64,000 nucleotides of DNA from Limisalsivibrio acetivorans. Its GTDB lineage: Bacteria > Chrysiogenota > Deferribacteres > Deferribacterales > Geovibrionaceae. The position numbers and the translations under genes are program-made. Under the pieces are notes generated by a model. It searched no databases. It was given only the letters and a program-made list of their open reading frames with translations, and was not told the DNA's origin. Shown here piece after piece: positions 25,134 to 34,601 of this stretch (position 1 is the stretch's first letter; every line of letters starts with the position of its first letter). The stretch spans positions 1,685,407-1,749,406 of the forward strand of contig NZ_ATWF01000001.1 in assembly GCF_000421105.1 (NCBI RefSeq). Reading direction: 5' to 3'.

Positions 25134-27506
25134 ATGCGACTTGTAATCGACGGTAACTATATAGCATACAGAACATTTCACAAATCCCCCCCGCTTACGA
25201 ACAGCACTGGATTCCCCACTGCGGTTATCCACGGATTCCTCCAGTTCCTTATCTCCATCCAAGACAGGCTTAAGCCGGAGGAGACCATCGTTGTATTCGA
25301 TGCAAAGGGGAAAACATGGCGCGATGAACTGGTTGAGGACTACAAGGCCACCAGGGAAAGAATGCCCGAGGACATGATACCCCAGCTTGAAGCACTGCGT
25401 GAGCTGATACCTATGATGGGTATACCTATGCTCTCCGTTGAGGGGTACGAGGCGGACGATGTTATGTTCACCCTCACCGATACGGAGATGGAGGTATACC
25501 TCGCCACAAAGGATAAGGACCTCCACCAGCTCGCCGCAAAGAGGGTTAAGCTCTACGATCCCTCCGCTCATGAACCGATTGACGAGGGGAAGGTTGAGGA
25601 GAAATTCGGCATACCCCCATCTAAGATACTCGATATGCTCGCACTAGCCGGCGACACATCGGACAACATCCCCGGCGTTCAGGGTGTCGGCCCGAAAACA
25701 GCCGTTAAACTCTTGCTGGAACATGGCGATCTCGACGGAGTGTATGAAAATATAGACAGTATAAAGGGTAAGCTCAAAGAGAAGCTGGAGAATGATAAAG
25801 AGAAGGCGTATCTGAGCCGTGACCTCGCCACGCTCCGCCGTGTTGAGGATCTTAAAATCCCCTCCCCTGATAAGGATGACGATGCTCTGGCATCAAAGCT
25901 TTCGGAGCTTGAGCTCAGAACCATACAGGAACGGCTCTTCGGCGAGGTAAAGGAGAGCGAGTCTCTCAGCGAAGGGGATGTGGAAAAGCCTGCGATAACC
26001 GTCTGCATAAACGGCAGTTTCTATGCTGCGGACGACAAGCACTACACCGAGACCAAAGCACCGGAAGCAACAGAAAAGTGCTACGATATTAAAAATATAT
26101 ACCGAAAAACAGGCGAGATACCCGAAGGCGTTCGTGATCTGATGCTAATAAGCTGGATGAACGACCCCGACGGCGGAGGGCTTCGCCCCCAGAAGGATGA
26201 GCCCGCAGGCGAGTTCGTAACTAAATGCCTCAACTCATTCAAGGCAGAGGAGAGATCCCTTAGCGACAACGATCTGAACGAGCTCTACGAAACCCTCGAG
26301 CTCCCCATTGCCCGCATACTGGCGGAGATGGAGCATAAGGGCATACGCCTTGAGGCGGAGAAGCTCGAAGAGGTCACCAACAGGCTCGAAAAGGAGCTGG
26401 AGGAGCTGAAAAGCTCGCTCACCGATACAGTGGGCCACGACATAAACCTGAACTCACCAAAGCAGCTCTCCGCATTTCTCTTTGATGAGCTGGGCATAAA
26501 ACCCACAAAGAAAACGAAAACGGGCTACTCCACCTCCGAAGAGGCACTGCGGGAGATGAAGGCATACAATCCCGATCACACAGAAACCATAGACAACATC
26601 CTCCATTACAGGGAACTCAACAAGCTTGTATCCACATATACCAAGCCCCTCATAGACTACATAAGCAAAGATACCGGGCGTGTGCATACGGAGTTCAAGC
26701 AGACAGGCACAGCCACAGGGAGGCTATCCTCCAACCACCCGAACATGCAGAACATCCCCCAGAAGGGTGAGCACGCAAAGGCGATACGCTCCGCCTTCAC
26801 ACCGGAGGATGGATACGTTTTCGCCTCCTTCGACTACTCCCAGATCGAGCTTCGCATACTCGCCCATCTTACCGGAGATGAAACCCTCATAAAGGCTTAT
26901 AAGGAAGGGCTTGATATCCATACCCAGACAGCCTCCCTCGTCTTCGGAATGGATGAGGAGGATGTGGATTCAAACAGCCGGAGGCTTGCCAAGGCTGTTA
27001 ACTTCGGAATTATATACGGCCTCTCCGCCTACGGCCTCTCCCGTGATACAGGGGTAAGCCCCAAGGAGGCGCAGAAGTTCATAGACCGCTACTTCGAGAA
27101 ATACAGCGGAGTTAAGGATTTCATCGCAAAAACCACCGAATCAACCAAAAAAAACGGCTATGCGGAAACAATTCTGGGGCGTAAACGCTTCATTACCGAT
27201 ATACAGAGCCGGAACCGCACAGTTGCCATGCGTGGCGAGCGAGTGGCCACAAACACCCGTATGCAGGGCTCGGCGGCGGATATCATAAAGCTTGCCATGC
27301 TACGGTGCGATGAGTATATCAAGGAAGAGGAACTGGACGCACACCTCGTTCTTCAACTCCATGACGAACTTGTTTTTGAAGTTAATTCAGACTTGGCCGA
27401 TAAATTTGAGGAGAAAATTATCTCTATAATGGAATCAGTCATCGAACTGGACGTTCCCCTTGTGGTAAACGGATCCACAGAAAAAAACCTCGGAGAACTG
27501 AAGTAA
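25134..27506 (+). CDS. polA: DNA polymerase I
   Basis: A 790-residue repair and Okazaki-fragment polymerase. The 5'-3' exonuclease is at residues 1-290 (MRLVIDGNYIAYRTFHKSPP, GYEADDV, GDTSDNIPGVQGVGPKTA). The polymerase domain is at about 400-790 (TGRLSSNHPNMQNIP, FDYSQIELRILAHL, RRLAKAVNFGIIYGLSAYGLS, LVLQLHDELVFEV). The middle is only about 100 residues and lacks the DEDD residues of a 3'-5' exonuclease, so proofreading is absent, as in Taq Pol I. ATG 25134 is chosen because the product begins directly with the exonuclease fold. Its TAA overlaps the next ATG by one base. Confidence 0.97.
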   Translation: MRLVIDGNYIAYRTFHKSPPLTNSTGFPTAVIHGFLQFLISIQDRLKPEETIVVFDAKGKTWRDELVEDYKATRERMPEDMIPQLEALRELIPMMGIPMLSVEGYEADDVMFTLTDTEMEVYLATKDKDLHQLAAKRVKLYDPSAHEPIDEGKVEEKFGIPPSKILDMLALAGDTSDNIPGVQGVGPKTAVKLLLEHGDLDGVYENIDSIKGKLKEKLENDKEKAYLSRDLATLRRVEDLKIPSPDKDDDALASKLSELELRTIQERLFGEVKESESLSEGDVEKPAITVCINGSFYAADDKHYTETKAPEATEKCYDIKNIYRKTGEIPEGVRDLMLISWMNDPDGGGLRPQKDEPAGEFVTKCLNSFKAEERSLSDNDLNELYETLELPIARILAEMEHKGIRLEAEKLEEVTNRLEKELEELKSSLTDTVGHDINLNSPKQLSAFLFDELGIKPTKKTKTGYSTSEEALREMKAYNPDHTETIDNILHYRELNKLVSTYTKPLIDYISKDTGRVHTEFKQTGTATGRLSSNHPNMQNIPQKGEHAKAIRSAFTPEDGYVFASFDYSQIELRILAHLTGDETLIKAYKEGLDIHTQTASLVFGMDEEDVDSNSRRLAKAVNFGIIYGLSAYGLSRDTGVSPKEAQKFIDRYFEKYSGVKDFIAKTTESTKKNGYAETILGRKRFITDIQSRNRTVAMRGERVATNTRMQGSAADIIKLAMLRCDEYIKEEELDAHLVLQLHDELVFEVNSDLADKFEEKIISIMESVIELDVPLVVNGSTEKNLGELK

Positions 27507-28567
27507 TGGGAAGACTTGAAAATATCATCAAAGAAAACAGAGAACTCAAGGATGAGATAAACAGCCTGATTGAGCGTGTGCGTGAGAACGAAGCGAAACA
27601 CAGCGGTTTCAGGGTTATCGAATACTCCTTTCTCCTCTCCAACAGTATAGCTGATCTTATAGAGAAGCCGATTGCCTATCTTGAGGAGATATTCGACATT
27701 GAGTCAGCGGTGCTCTTTCTTAACAGCGATATCCTCGATTTCGACAGAGAAACGGACAACTATACAAACAAGGTTGTCTTCTACCCCGAAAAGGTTTTCA
27801 AGTATTTCTTCCTCGAAACAAGGCCCTATTACGGCAAGGATGTAATGAACGTCATAAGCGAGTTCAACTTTTATGAACAGATGGGCTCATACCTTATCGC
27901 CCCCATCGTTGACGAAGGGCGCATCATCGGAAGCCTTAACCTGTACAGCTCGGACAAAACACGCTTCGGAGACGGCGCCTCGGTGGACTTCCTCCGTGAG
28001 CTCTCCTTTGTCGTTATGGTGGCCCTTAAAAAGATGTACAGCACCGAGGTTATCTACCGTCAGGCCAGAACAGACTTCCTTACCGGATGCCAGAACAAGA
28101 TGGCTATGGCGGAGCTGATAAAACGGCTCCTTAACCAGTATGAACGCTACGGCAACGGGTTTCATTTCATAATGCTTGACATAGACAACTTCAAAACCAT
28201 TAATGATTCAGAGGGGCACCTCACCGGTGACCGGGTAATCCGTGATCTTGCGGACGGCTTACGCGATAATCTAAGAGCAAGCGACATAGTCGGACGCTTC
28301 GGCGGGGATGAGTTCTACATAATCGTTCCCGACACAGAGAACATAAACCTCAACATGGTTGTAAAGAAGATAGAGGGGGTGGCCACGGAGGTCTTTGAAA
28401 AACACGGCTATCACGGCCGGGTTGGCATAAGCGGAGGCAGCGCATCTGTACCCGGCGATGCAGAAAAGACCAGTGATGCCGAAAACCTCGTTCGAATCGC
28501 AGATACAAGGCTATACGACTCCAAGCGCAGCGGCAAAGGAAGGTTTAAGCTTAAAGATGATAATTAG
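27506..28567 (+). CDS. Diguanylate cyclase with N-terminal GAF/DUF484-like domain
   Basis: A 353-residue protein. Residues 1-30 form a probable coiled coil (NIIKENRELKDEINSLIERV). Residues 45-185 resemble a GAF/DUF484 sensor domain (YLIAPIVDEGRIIGSLNLYS). A GGDEF domain begins near 195 (ARTDFLTGCQNKMA) with the active site GGDEF at 266-270 and a complete inhibitory I-site RASD at 257-260. It should make c-di-GMP and be product-inhibited. No membrane segment is seen. Start ATG 27506 overlaps the polA stop. The last 11 bases overlap hisD. Confidence 0.9.
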   Translation: MGRLENIIKENRELKDEINSLIERVRENEAKHSGFRVIEYSFLLSNSIADLIEKPIAYLEEIFDIESAVLFLNSDILDFDRETDNYTNKVVFYPEKVFKYFFLETRPYYGKDVMNVISEFNFYEQMGSYLIAPIVDEGRIIGSLNLYSSDKTRFGDGASVDFLRELSFVVMVALKKMYSTEVIYRQARTDFLTGCQNKMAMAELIKRLLNQYERYGNGFHFIMLDIDNFKTINDSEGHLTGDRVIRDLADGLRDNLRASDIVGRFGGDEFYIIVPDTENINLNMVVKKIEGVATEVFEKHGYHGRVGISGGSASVPGDAEKTSDAENLVRIADTRLYDSKRSGKGRFKLKDDN

Positions 28568-29819
28568 AAGAGACGATAAAAAACTTGAAAAGATTCTTGG
28601 CAGGGATGAGAGCTTCGATGAACAGTATCTACCTGCTGTTATGGAAATAATAGAGAATGTAAGAAAAAACGGTGATGACGAGCTTAGAAGGCTCTCCGAG
28701 AGATTCGACGGTTACTCAGGCAAGCTTGAGATAACGCCGGAAGAGATGGAGGATGCGGCCAAAAATCTTGATCCGGAGCTGAAGAAAGCACTCATAAAGG
28801 CCAGAGACAATATCACCGATTTCCACTCCCGCCAGCTCGAAAAGACATGGATGTACGAGAAATCCCCCGGCACATTCCTCGGCCAGAAGGTAACCCCTCT
28901 GGAAAAGGTGGGGGTATACGTTCCGGGGGGCAAGGCGGTTTACCCCTCCAGCGTCTTGATGAACGTCCTTCCGGCAAAGGTTGCGGGTGTTAAGGATATT
29001 GTTATGACCACCCCCGCTACAGGGGGCAGTGTAAACCCCGTTGTACTTGCGGCGGCTCATATAGCTGGAGTAACAAGAGGTTTCTGCACAGGGGGAGCCC
29101 AGGCAGTGGCCGCCCTCGCCTACGGAACCGAAACGATCCCCAGGGTCGACAAGATAGTCGGCCCCGGTAATATTTACGTTGCCCTTGCTAAGAAGCTCGT
29201 TTTCGGACGTGTGGACATAGACATGATAGCGGGACCCAGCGAGATCCTTATCATAGCGGATTCCTCTGCGGATCCGGATAAGGTGGCTGCCGATATGCTG
29301 TCCCAGGCGGAGCATGACGAGCTCGCCAGCTCCATCGCCGTAACGGACGATGAAGCGCTAGCAAAAGAGATTGAGAAATGTGTCCATACGAGGCTGAATG
29401 AGCTTCCCAAGAAGGATATAGCAAGGAAGTCCATCGAGAATTACGGGGCAGTTATCGTCGTTGATGATATGGACGAGGCGGCAGAGCTTTCCAACTCCAT
29501 CGCACCGGAACACCTTGAGCTATTCGTATCCGCACCGATGGAGCTTATGCTCAAGATAAAGCATGCGGGCGCAATATTCCTCGGTGAGAATACTCCGGAG
29601 CCTGTCGGGGACTATATCGCAGGGCCCAACCATGTGCTCCCCACAGGGGGAACGGCAAGGTTCTTCTCACCCCTAGGGGCCTACGATTTTATCAAAAGAT
29701 CCAGTATCCTCTACTACAGCCGTGAACAGCTCATGGAGGATATGGACGCCATCGTCACCCTCGCAGAGCATGAGGAACTCATCGCCCACCGCAACTCGGC
29801 AACTTCAAGAAGGAAGTAG
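28557..29819 (+). CDS. hisD: Histidinol dehydrogenase
   Basis: A 420-residue zinc enzyme that oxidises L-histidinol to histidine in two NAD-dependent steps. Family blocks are LEKVGVYVPGGKAVYPSSVL, AAAHIAGVTRGFCTGGAQAV, VDKIVGPGNIYVALAK, MIAGPSEILIIAD, LSQAEHDELASS and APEHLELFVS. ATG 28557 lies within the end of the upstream cyclase gene (11-base overlap), giving family length; the frame is open to 28458. No other his genes are nearby. It converges on the RseC-like gene with 2 bases between stops. Confidence 0.97.
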   Translation: MIIRRDDKKLEKILGRDESFDEQYLPAVMEIIENVRKNGDDELRRLSERFDGYSGKLEITPEEMEDAAKNLDPELKKALIKARDNITDFHSRQLEKTWMYEKSPGTFLGQKVTPLEKVGVYVPGGKAVYPSSVLMNVLPAKVAGVKDIVMTTPATGGSVNPVVLAAAHIAGVTRGFCTGGAQAVAALAYGTETIPRVDKIVGPGNIYVALAKKLVFGRVDIDMIAGPSEILIIADSSADPDKVAADMLSQAEHDELASSIAVTDDEALAKEIEKCVHTRLNELPKKDIARKSIENYGAVIVVDDMDEAAELSNSIAPEHLELFVSAPMELMLKIKHAGAIFLGENTPEPVGDYIAGPNHVLPTGGTARFFSPLGAYDFIKRSSILYYSREQLMEDMDAIVTLAEHEELIAHRNSATSRRK

Positions 29820-29821
29820 GT

Positions 29822-30238
29822 CTACTTCACCGTAAAGCGGGTGGTCTCCTTCTTGCCAAGATACTTCCAGAGGATGAAGAAATAGGCGGCGAGGGAGAAT
29901 AGAGTGAATCCGGCGGTTATAATCTCGCCGCTGGGGTTGCCCTCCAGTATACTGTCCAGAGCTATAGCCACAACAAGCATTACAGCCACAGGCAGTATAT
30001 AGGCCAGCCCCACCGAGCGGTAAAACTCCTTCTTTGTGATCTCCACATTAACGGTATCACCCTCTCTGAGGGAGATGTCCTTGATGCGGAATGTAACCGA
30101 TCCGCTCTCGTTCATGGCGCAGGAATGCTTCTCTGTGCAGGATCCGCAACCGGAATCACGGTAAACCTCAATGAGTGCACCCTTACCTTTGTCCTCTTCT
30201 ATTACTGTTCCCTTATGGGTCATTAAGCTGTTATTCAT
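29822..30238 (-). CDS. RseC/MucC-family membrane protein
   Basis: A protein of about 138 residues of the RseC/MucC (SoxR-reducing system) family. The N-terminal domain has the Cys cluster SGCGSCTEKHSC (C-x2-C-x5-C). Two membrane helices follow (AYILPVAVMLVVAIALDSI and IITAGFTLFSLAAYFFILW), then a Lys/Arg tail. In E. coli RseC modulates sigma-E and acts with Rsx in SoxR reduction; no rnf/rsx genes are visible here. The start is uncertain: ATG 30238 overlaps the fapA stop by 8 bases, and ATG 30223 (MTHKGTVIEE) would resemble relatives more closely. Both are probably coupled to fapA. Confidence 0.8.
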   Translation of the reverse strand: MNNSLMTHKGTVIEEDKGKGALIEVYRDSGCGSCTEKHSCAMNESGSVTFRIKDISLREGDTVNVEITKKEFYRSVGLAYILPVAVMLVVAIALDSILEGNPSGEIITAGFTLFSLAAYFFILWKYLGKKETTRFTVK

Positions 30239-31769
30239 GATCAGTAAACATAATCCCCTGTTTATCTTTGTCAAAGTAAAAACGTGCCTTTTTCATATTG
30301 CTAGATAACCTAAGCTCTGTTCCATATATCCTGAGACTCACACCCTCGTGAATAGTATCAAGAGCCGCAATATACGGCTGAGGGTGAAGCGATTCCTCAA
30401 TTGCTTCTGCGACCCTGTCGCTCATCCCTTCGTATCTTGAGAGGAGAAGCTTCCTTGCGGAGATAACACGCTTGAGCCCTGGATTCTCATGGATTCGATT
30501 ATTCTTCGCCGCAAGCTCCTTTATCCGTCCATCCGCATCACGCAGAAGCTCGCCGAGCTCCTCCTTGTTCTTCATCAACGCCTGAACCTGCTCCTCCAGC
30601 CCCTGTCGTATCCCCACCTCTATGGTGAAACCTGAAACACTCCGGGCGCCTATACACTTAGCCTCGAAGCACTCAAAGGCGGAATAGTGTCCACCGCATA
30701 CAACACATTTGCTCCCCGTGGCATAGATCCCCCTGCCGGCTGTTAATGTGGAGTTGTAGCAGTGGCGAAGTATCTCAATATCTCCACCTGCGCAGACATG
30801 GGCGTTCTCAATATACCCCGAAGTAACGTTACGTCCGGCACTGATACGGCTGTTGCCACCCTTGATTCCAACCTTAACGAAGATATCCTCCGCCGCCTCA
30901 AGCACAGCATCACGCACAATGCCGAATACCCTGATATCCCTCCCTTTGACATGGAAACCGGGCAGAACATCGCCATGGATTATCACAGTCTCGCTGAACT
31001 CCACATTACCCACGGAGAGATCGACATTACCCTTAACCTCGTAAACAGGGCTGACAATAACCTCTTCACCGTCAAAAAGCACATGGCCGTCACGATCGGC
31101 CACCAGCGTCTCCGTCTCCTCATCCATACGGACACCCCGGACACCGCTGATATACTCCGCCTTTCCTTTCAGTGCCGGGAGCTCCTTGCCGAAGATGTTC
31201 TTACCCGCCTCACCGTCTGTGGGAGGATGCAGAGTTATGAGAGGCTCACCTTCCCTTACGTTTATAATGCTCAGGAGGTTGCGGAAATCCACCCTCCCGT
31301 GCTCATCCTCTTCGGGAACGGGCTTAAGATCGGCAAAGTGTTTCTCATACCAGCCGTTAATGCCGTGCTTCGCATCGTATCCACGGATGAAAACCTCACC
31401 CTGCACAACAAAGCCCTCGGCAACCGCTTCGGCAAGGTTCTCTAGAAGTTCCATATCAAAAAGCTCACGGCAAAGCCCCTCATCGTATTCGAGGATATCT
31501 GTGAGACCGTCTATGGTGAAGCATTCACCACCGGCAAGGGCCGGATACAGATAGATCTCGGCGGACATGGAGTCCTTCCCCTTCTTCACCTCAACCTTTG
31601 AATCGATGGGGAGTATTTCGGGGAGCTCCGCCTCAAGCCTTCCCCCTTCGATATCACGAATGGAACATTTCTCAGGGTCACAGCCGTAGTTATAGGCGAT
31701 AATACGCTTGAGCTCCGTTCGGGAGCATTTGGAATAGGATCGGATAGTTGTCTTTCCAGAAACGGCCAT
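30231..31769 (-). CDS. FapA (DUF342) family protein
   Basis: A 512-residue cytoplasmic protein of the FapA/DUF342 family. An N-terminal domain is followed by an extended beta-helix made of short Gly/Val repeats (VKGNVDLSVGNVEFSETVII, GDVLPGFHVKGRDIRVFG, AGRNVTSGYIENAHVCAGGD). A coiled coil near residues 395-450 follows (QVQALMKNKEELGELLRD), and a small C-terminal domain ends it. Family members are linked to polysaccharide, motility or cell-surface regulation, but no activity is settled. GGAG precedes the ATG. It lies 25 bases after a membrane-protein gene and overlaps the RseC-like gene. Confidence 0.85.
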   Translation of the reverse strand: MAVSGKTTIRSYSKCSRTELKRIIAYNYGCDPEKCSIRDIEGGRLEAELPEILPIDSKVEVKKGKDSMSAEIYLYPALAGGECFTIDGLTDILEYDEGLCRELFDMELLENLAEAVAEGFVVQGEVFIRGYDAKHGINGWYEKHFADLKPVPEEDEHGRVDFRNLLSIINVREGEPLITLHPPTDGEAGKNIFGKELPALKGKAEYISGVRGVRMDEETETLVADRDGHVLFDGEEVIVSPVYEVKGNVDLSVGNVEFSETVIIHGDVLPGFHVKGRDIRVFGIVRDAVLEAAEDIFVKVGIKGGNSRISAGRNVTSGYIENAHVCAGGDIEILRHCYNSTLTAGRGIYATGSKCVVCGGHYSAFECFEAKCIGARSVSGFTIEVGIRQGLEEQVQALMKNKEELGELLRDADGRIKELAAKNNRIHENPGLKRVISARKLLLSRYEGMSDRVAEAIEESLHPQPYIAALDTIHEGVSLRIYGTELRLSSNMKKARFYFDKDKQGIMFTDHE

Positions 31770-31794
31770 ACCGTTCTCCGCTGAATAAGGTGTT

Positions 31795-32244
31795 CTACTT
31801 GTTTATATCTTCTGTATATGCGTCCCAGCGTTTCTCTCTGGGGGAACTAACTATAATATGTAGCAGGCCTAGGTTGAAGAAAAGGAAAAAGTACCTTACA
31901 TCCCCGCTCATAACGTATAGAACTATGCCGAAAACCGAATGTATCTCACCGATACCCAGATTGATAAGGGTTGCATAGTAGAGTTTCTTAAAAAGTGCAT
32001 CCCCTCCGGGTGTACCTCTGCTCATAAGCCTTTCGATAACTCTGGCCGCAGGAAAAGTAAGCACGGCGAAAAACGTCAGAACATAGCCCGTGGAGGTGAC
32101 TGTATCCTTTGCTGTATAGATAAAGATATTCCAGTCAAAGGCTTCCGTCGCCACTGCAAAAAGGAAATATAGAAAAACCCCCGGAAACATAGCCCGGGAG
32201 AGTGTTACTGCTCTGTGAAAATACCAGCTCTCTTCTGCTCTCAT
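31795..32244 (-). CDS. Hypothetical four-helix membrane protein
   Basis: A 149-residue inner-membrane protein with about four hydrophobic segments (near residues 20-38, 48-66, 88-110 and 113-130) and charged termini. The start ATG 32244 has GGAAGG 5 bases upstream; the frame stays open to 32406 through the divergent kinase leader. I do not recognise a family. It is the first gene of the minus-strand group with fapA and the RseC-like gene, so it may serve the same envelope function. Confidence 0.65.
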   Translation of the reverse strand: MRAEESWYFHRAVTLSRAMFPGVFLYFLFAVATEAFDWNIFIYTAKDTVTSTGYVLTFFAVLTFPAARVIERLMSRGTPGGDALFKKLYYATLINLGIGEIHSVFGIVLYVMSGDVRYFFLFFNLGLLHIIVSSPREKRWDAYTEDINK

Positions 32245-32371
32245 ATACCTTCCATAATAATACCCCTGAACGGGTTTTAAAGTGTAGTCTTTGATTGCGC
32301 ACAGTGTCAAGGGTGTTGAATTGTGCGGGGTGGTCGTGTAGACTCTCATTATCAGCTGCGGAGGGGTCCAT

Positions 32372-34153
32372 TTGGCTTTCATAAAAGGTTTTTCGGGAAT
32401 ACGCATCAGACTGCTCGCCCTTGTTCTTTTTGCTGTTGTGCCCGCCTTTGCCGTTCTTCTTTTTACGGCGATGTCCGAGGTGCGCTACGAGGTGGACAGG
32501 GCTCTGGAGGAGGCACACAGGCTTGCCATGTTTGCCTCGGAGCACAACAACGGAGCTGTAAACGGAACAAGGCACCTGCTCATAGGGCTTTCGAGGCTCC
32601 CTCAGATAACAGATAAACGTGAGCAGGAATGTTCGGATCTCTTCTCCGGCCTCCTCGATGTATACAGCAGATACGAGAACATCATTTACGTAGACAACTC
32701 TGGACGCATCGTCTGCTCCGGCAGACCGATAACGATATCACGCATACCAACCAACACCGAATGGTTCACCCAGGCCGCCTCTGCGGACGGATTCTACTTC
32801 GGCACATATAAGCTCGGCCTCGTGACAGGCGCCACAGAGTTCACCCTAGCCTACCCCGTAACGGGAAGAAGCGGCGAGCTGAACGGGATACTGGCCGCCT
32901 CCTTCAACCTCTCATGGTTCAACCGGATAGCGGCGGAATCCCAACTCCCCGAAGGGGCGACCATGACCGTTGTGGACAGCGATGGAAAGATACTGGCGAG
33001 GCATCCGGACGCCGAAGGGCTCATTGGCAAAGGGATAGGCCAGAGTGCCATGGATAAGCTGAAGAACGAACGTGACGGCATGTTCACCGCCATAGGGCTG
33101 AACGGAGTGGAACGCCTCTTCGGGTTCACCACCCTTTCAAGCCTGAAAACCAACGTCCGGCTCTTGGTGGGTATCCCGAAGGAATCCGCCTACAGTGCAG
33201 TGGACAAGGTTTTCTTCTATATAACCGTATGGGTGGCATTCAGCGTACTTCTCCTCATATCCGCATGGATAGGGGGTGGTATGTTCGTCATGAGAAGGAT
33301 AAACGCCCTTGTTAAGGCGACAAAGAAGATCTCCGAGGGTGACCTGACCGCAAGAACAGGACTCAAATACGGTATGGGTGAGCTGGGACAGCTCGCCAGA
33401 GCCTTTGACACCATGGCGGAATCACTCCAGCAGAGGGAGGAGGAGCTCGGCGAAAGAACGGACGAGCTGGAACGCTCCAACGAAGAGCTTGAACAGTTCG
33501 CATACATAGCAAGCCACGATCTGCAGGAGCCCCTCCGCATGATAGCAAGCTACACCCAGCTCCTCAAAAAACGATACTCCGACAAGCTGGACGAGGACGC
33601 CATCGAATTCATAGACTACGCCGTGGACGGTGCAAACCGGATGCAGGTTCTTATAAACGATCTCCTCAAATACTCCCGGGTCGGGACGAAGGGTGAAGAG
33701 TTTACCCATGTAAATATGAACGATGTCCTTGATATGGTGAAGGCAAACCTCAAGGCTCCCATAGAAGAGACGGGTGCTGTTGTAGAGCACGGAAAGCTCC
33801 CCACAATTATGGCGGACAGCTCCCAGATGGTACAGCTCTTCCAGAACCTTATAGGCAACGCCATCAAGTTCCGCAAGGAGGGGGAGACACCGAAGATTGA
33901 GATCTTCACCGAAAAGAAGGGCAAGTTCTTCCGCTTCGGTGTTAAGGATAACGGCATAGGCATAGAGGAGAAGTATCTGGAGAGGATCTTCGTAATTTTC
34001 CAGAGACTGCACACAAGGGATGAGTTCCCCGGAACGGGTATAGGGCTTGCGATATGCAAGAAGATCGTCGAACGGCACGGCGGCGAAATAACTGTGGAAT
34101 CCATCAGCGGCGAGGGCTCCACATTCCTTTTCACACTGCCGGGTAAGGAGTAG
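32372..34153 (+). CDS. Membrane sensor histidine kinase (dCACHE-HAMP-HisKA-HATPase)
   Basis: A 593-residue sensor kinase. TM1 is near residues 12-32, followed by a periplasmic double-CACHE-like sensor (about 33-280; IIYVDNSGRIVCSG, FTLAYPVTGRSGELNGILAASF). TM2 is near 284-310, then HAMP (ALVKATKKISEGDLTARTG) and a short coiled coil. HisKA has phospho-acceptor His382 in ASHDLQEPLR, and the HATPase shows N box NLIGNAIKFR, G1 DNGIGI, F box and G2 GTGIGLAI. The HDLQEPL form is the phytochrome-kinase-like subtype that often pairs with Rcp1-like receivers, as encoded next. The start is TTG 32372 after GGAGGGG. Confidence 0.93.
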   Translation: MAFIKGFSGIRIRLLALVLFAVVPAFAVLLFTAMSEVRYEVDRALEEAHRLAMFASEHNNGAVNGTRHLLIGLSRLPQITDKREQECSDLFSGLLDVYSRYENIIYVDNSGRIVCSGRPITISRIPTNTEWFTQAASADGFYFGTYKLGLVTGATEFTLAYPVTGRSGELNGILAASFNLSWFNRIAAESQLPEGATMTVVDSDGKILARHPDAEGLIGKGIGQSAMDKLKNERDGMFTAIGLNGVERLFGFTTLSSLKTNVRLLVGIPKESAYSAVDKVFFYITVWVAFSVLLLISAWIGGGMFVMRRINALVKATKKISEGDLTARTGLKYGMGELGQLARAFDTMAESLQQREEELGERTDELERSNEELEQFAYIASHDLQEPLRMIASYTQLLKKRYSDKLDEDAIEFIDYAVDGANRMQVLINDLLKYSRVGTKGEEFTHVNMNDVLDMVKANLKAPIEETGAVVEHGKLPTIMADSSQMVQLFQNLIGNAIKFRKEGETPKIEIFTEKKGKFFRFGVKDNGIGIEEKYLERIFVIFQRLHTRDEFPGTGIGLAICKKIVERHGGEITVESISGEGSTFLFTLPGKE

Positions 34154-34155
34154 AA

Positions 34156-34596
34156 GTGGCGGACAGAACCAGACCAGTAGAGATACTTCTTGTGGAGGAC
34201 AACCCCGGGGATGCACGCCTCACCCAGGAAGCTTTCCGGGAGAGCGATACCCCCTGCAATATTACTATTGTGCGGGACGGTAACGCTGCGATAAAATTTC
34301 TTACCAAAAAGGATGAGTACTTCAGTGCACCCCGCCCCGATCTCATCCTGCTCGATCTCAACCTGCCAAAGAAGGACGGGCGTGAGGTTCTGCAGGAGAT
34401 AAAGGAGGATTCAGACCTTCGGAGGATCCCCGTTGTAGTGCTTACAACCTCCGAATCTGAGGATGATATAAGGAAGGTCTACAGCCTTCATGCAAACTGC
34501 TATATTAAGAAACCGGTTGATCTGGACGATTTTGACAGAGTGGTCAAAACAATCGAGGCCTTCTGGCTGAACCTTGTGCGGCTGCCGGAGGATTAA
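34156..34596 (+). CDS. Rcp1-like single-domain response regulator
   Basis: A 146-residue receiver of the Rcp1 subtype. Acidic pocket VEDNPGDARL, phospho-acceptor Asp67 in DLILLDLNLPKKDG, TTSESEDDI and YIKKPVDLDDF are all intact. The longer loop (FLTKKDEYFSAPRPD) and NLPKKDGREVL are typical of Rcp1 partners of phytochrome-like kinases. The start is GTG 34156, two bases after the kinase stop. There is no output domain, so it likely relays phosphate or acts by protein contact. The kinase and the downstream receiver-GGDEF gene are probably one operon. Confidence 0.92.
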   Translation: MADRTRPVEILLVEDNPGDARLTQEAFRESDTPCNITIVRDGNAAIKFLTKKDEYFSAPRPDLILLDLNLPKKDGREVLQEIKEDSDLRRIPVVVLTTSESEDDIRKVYSLHANCYIKKPVDLDDFDRVVKTIEAFWLNLVRLPED

Positions 34597-34601
34597 ACAC
34601 A

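Noticed and set aside
30762-31445. 227-residue plus-strand ORF opposite fapA
   Set aside because: Antisense frame created by the repetitive beta-helix coding sequence.
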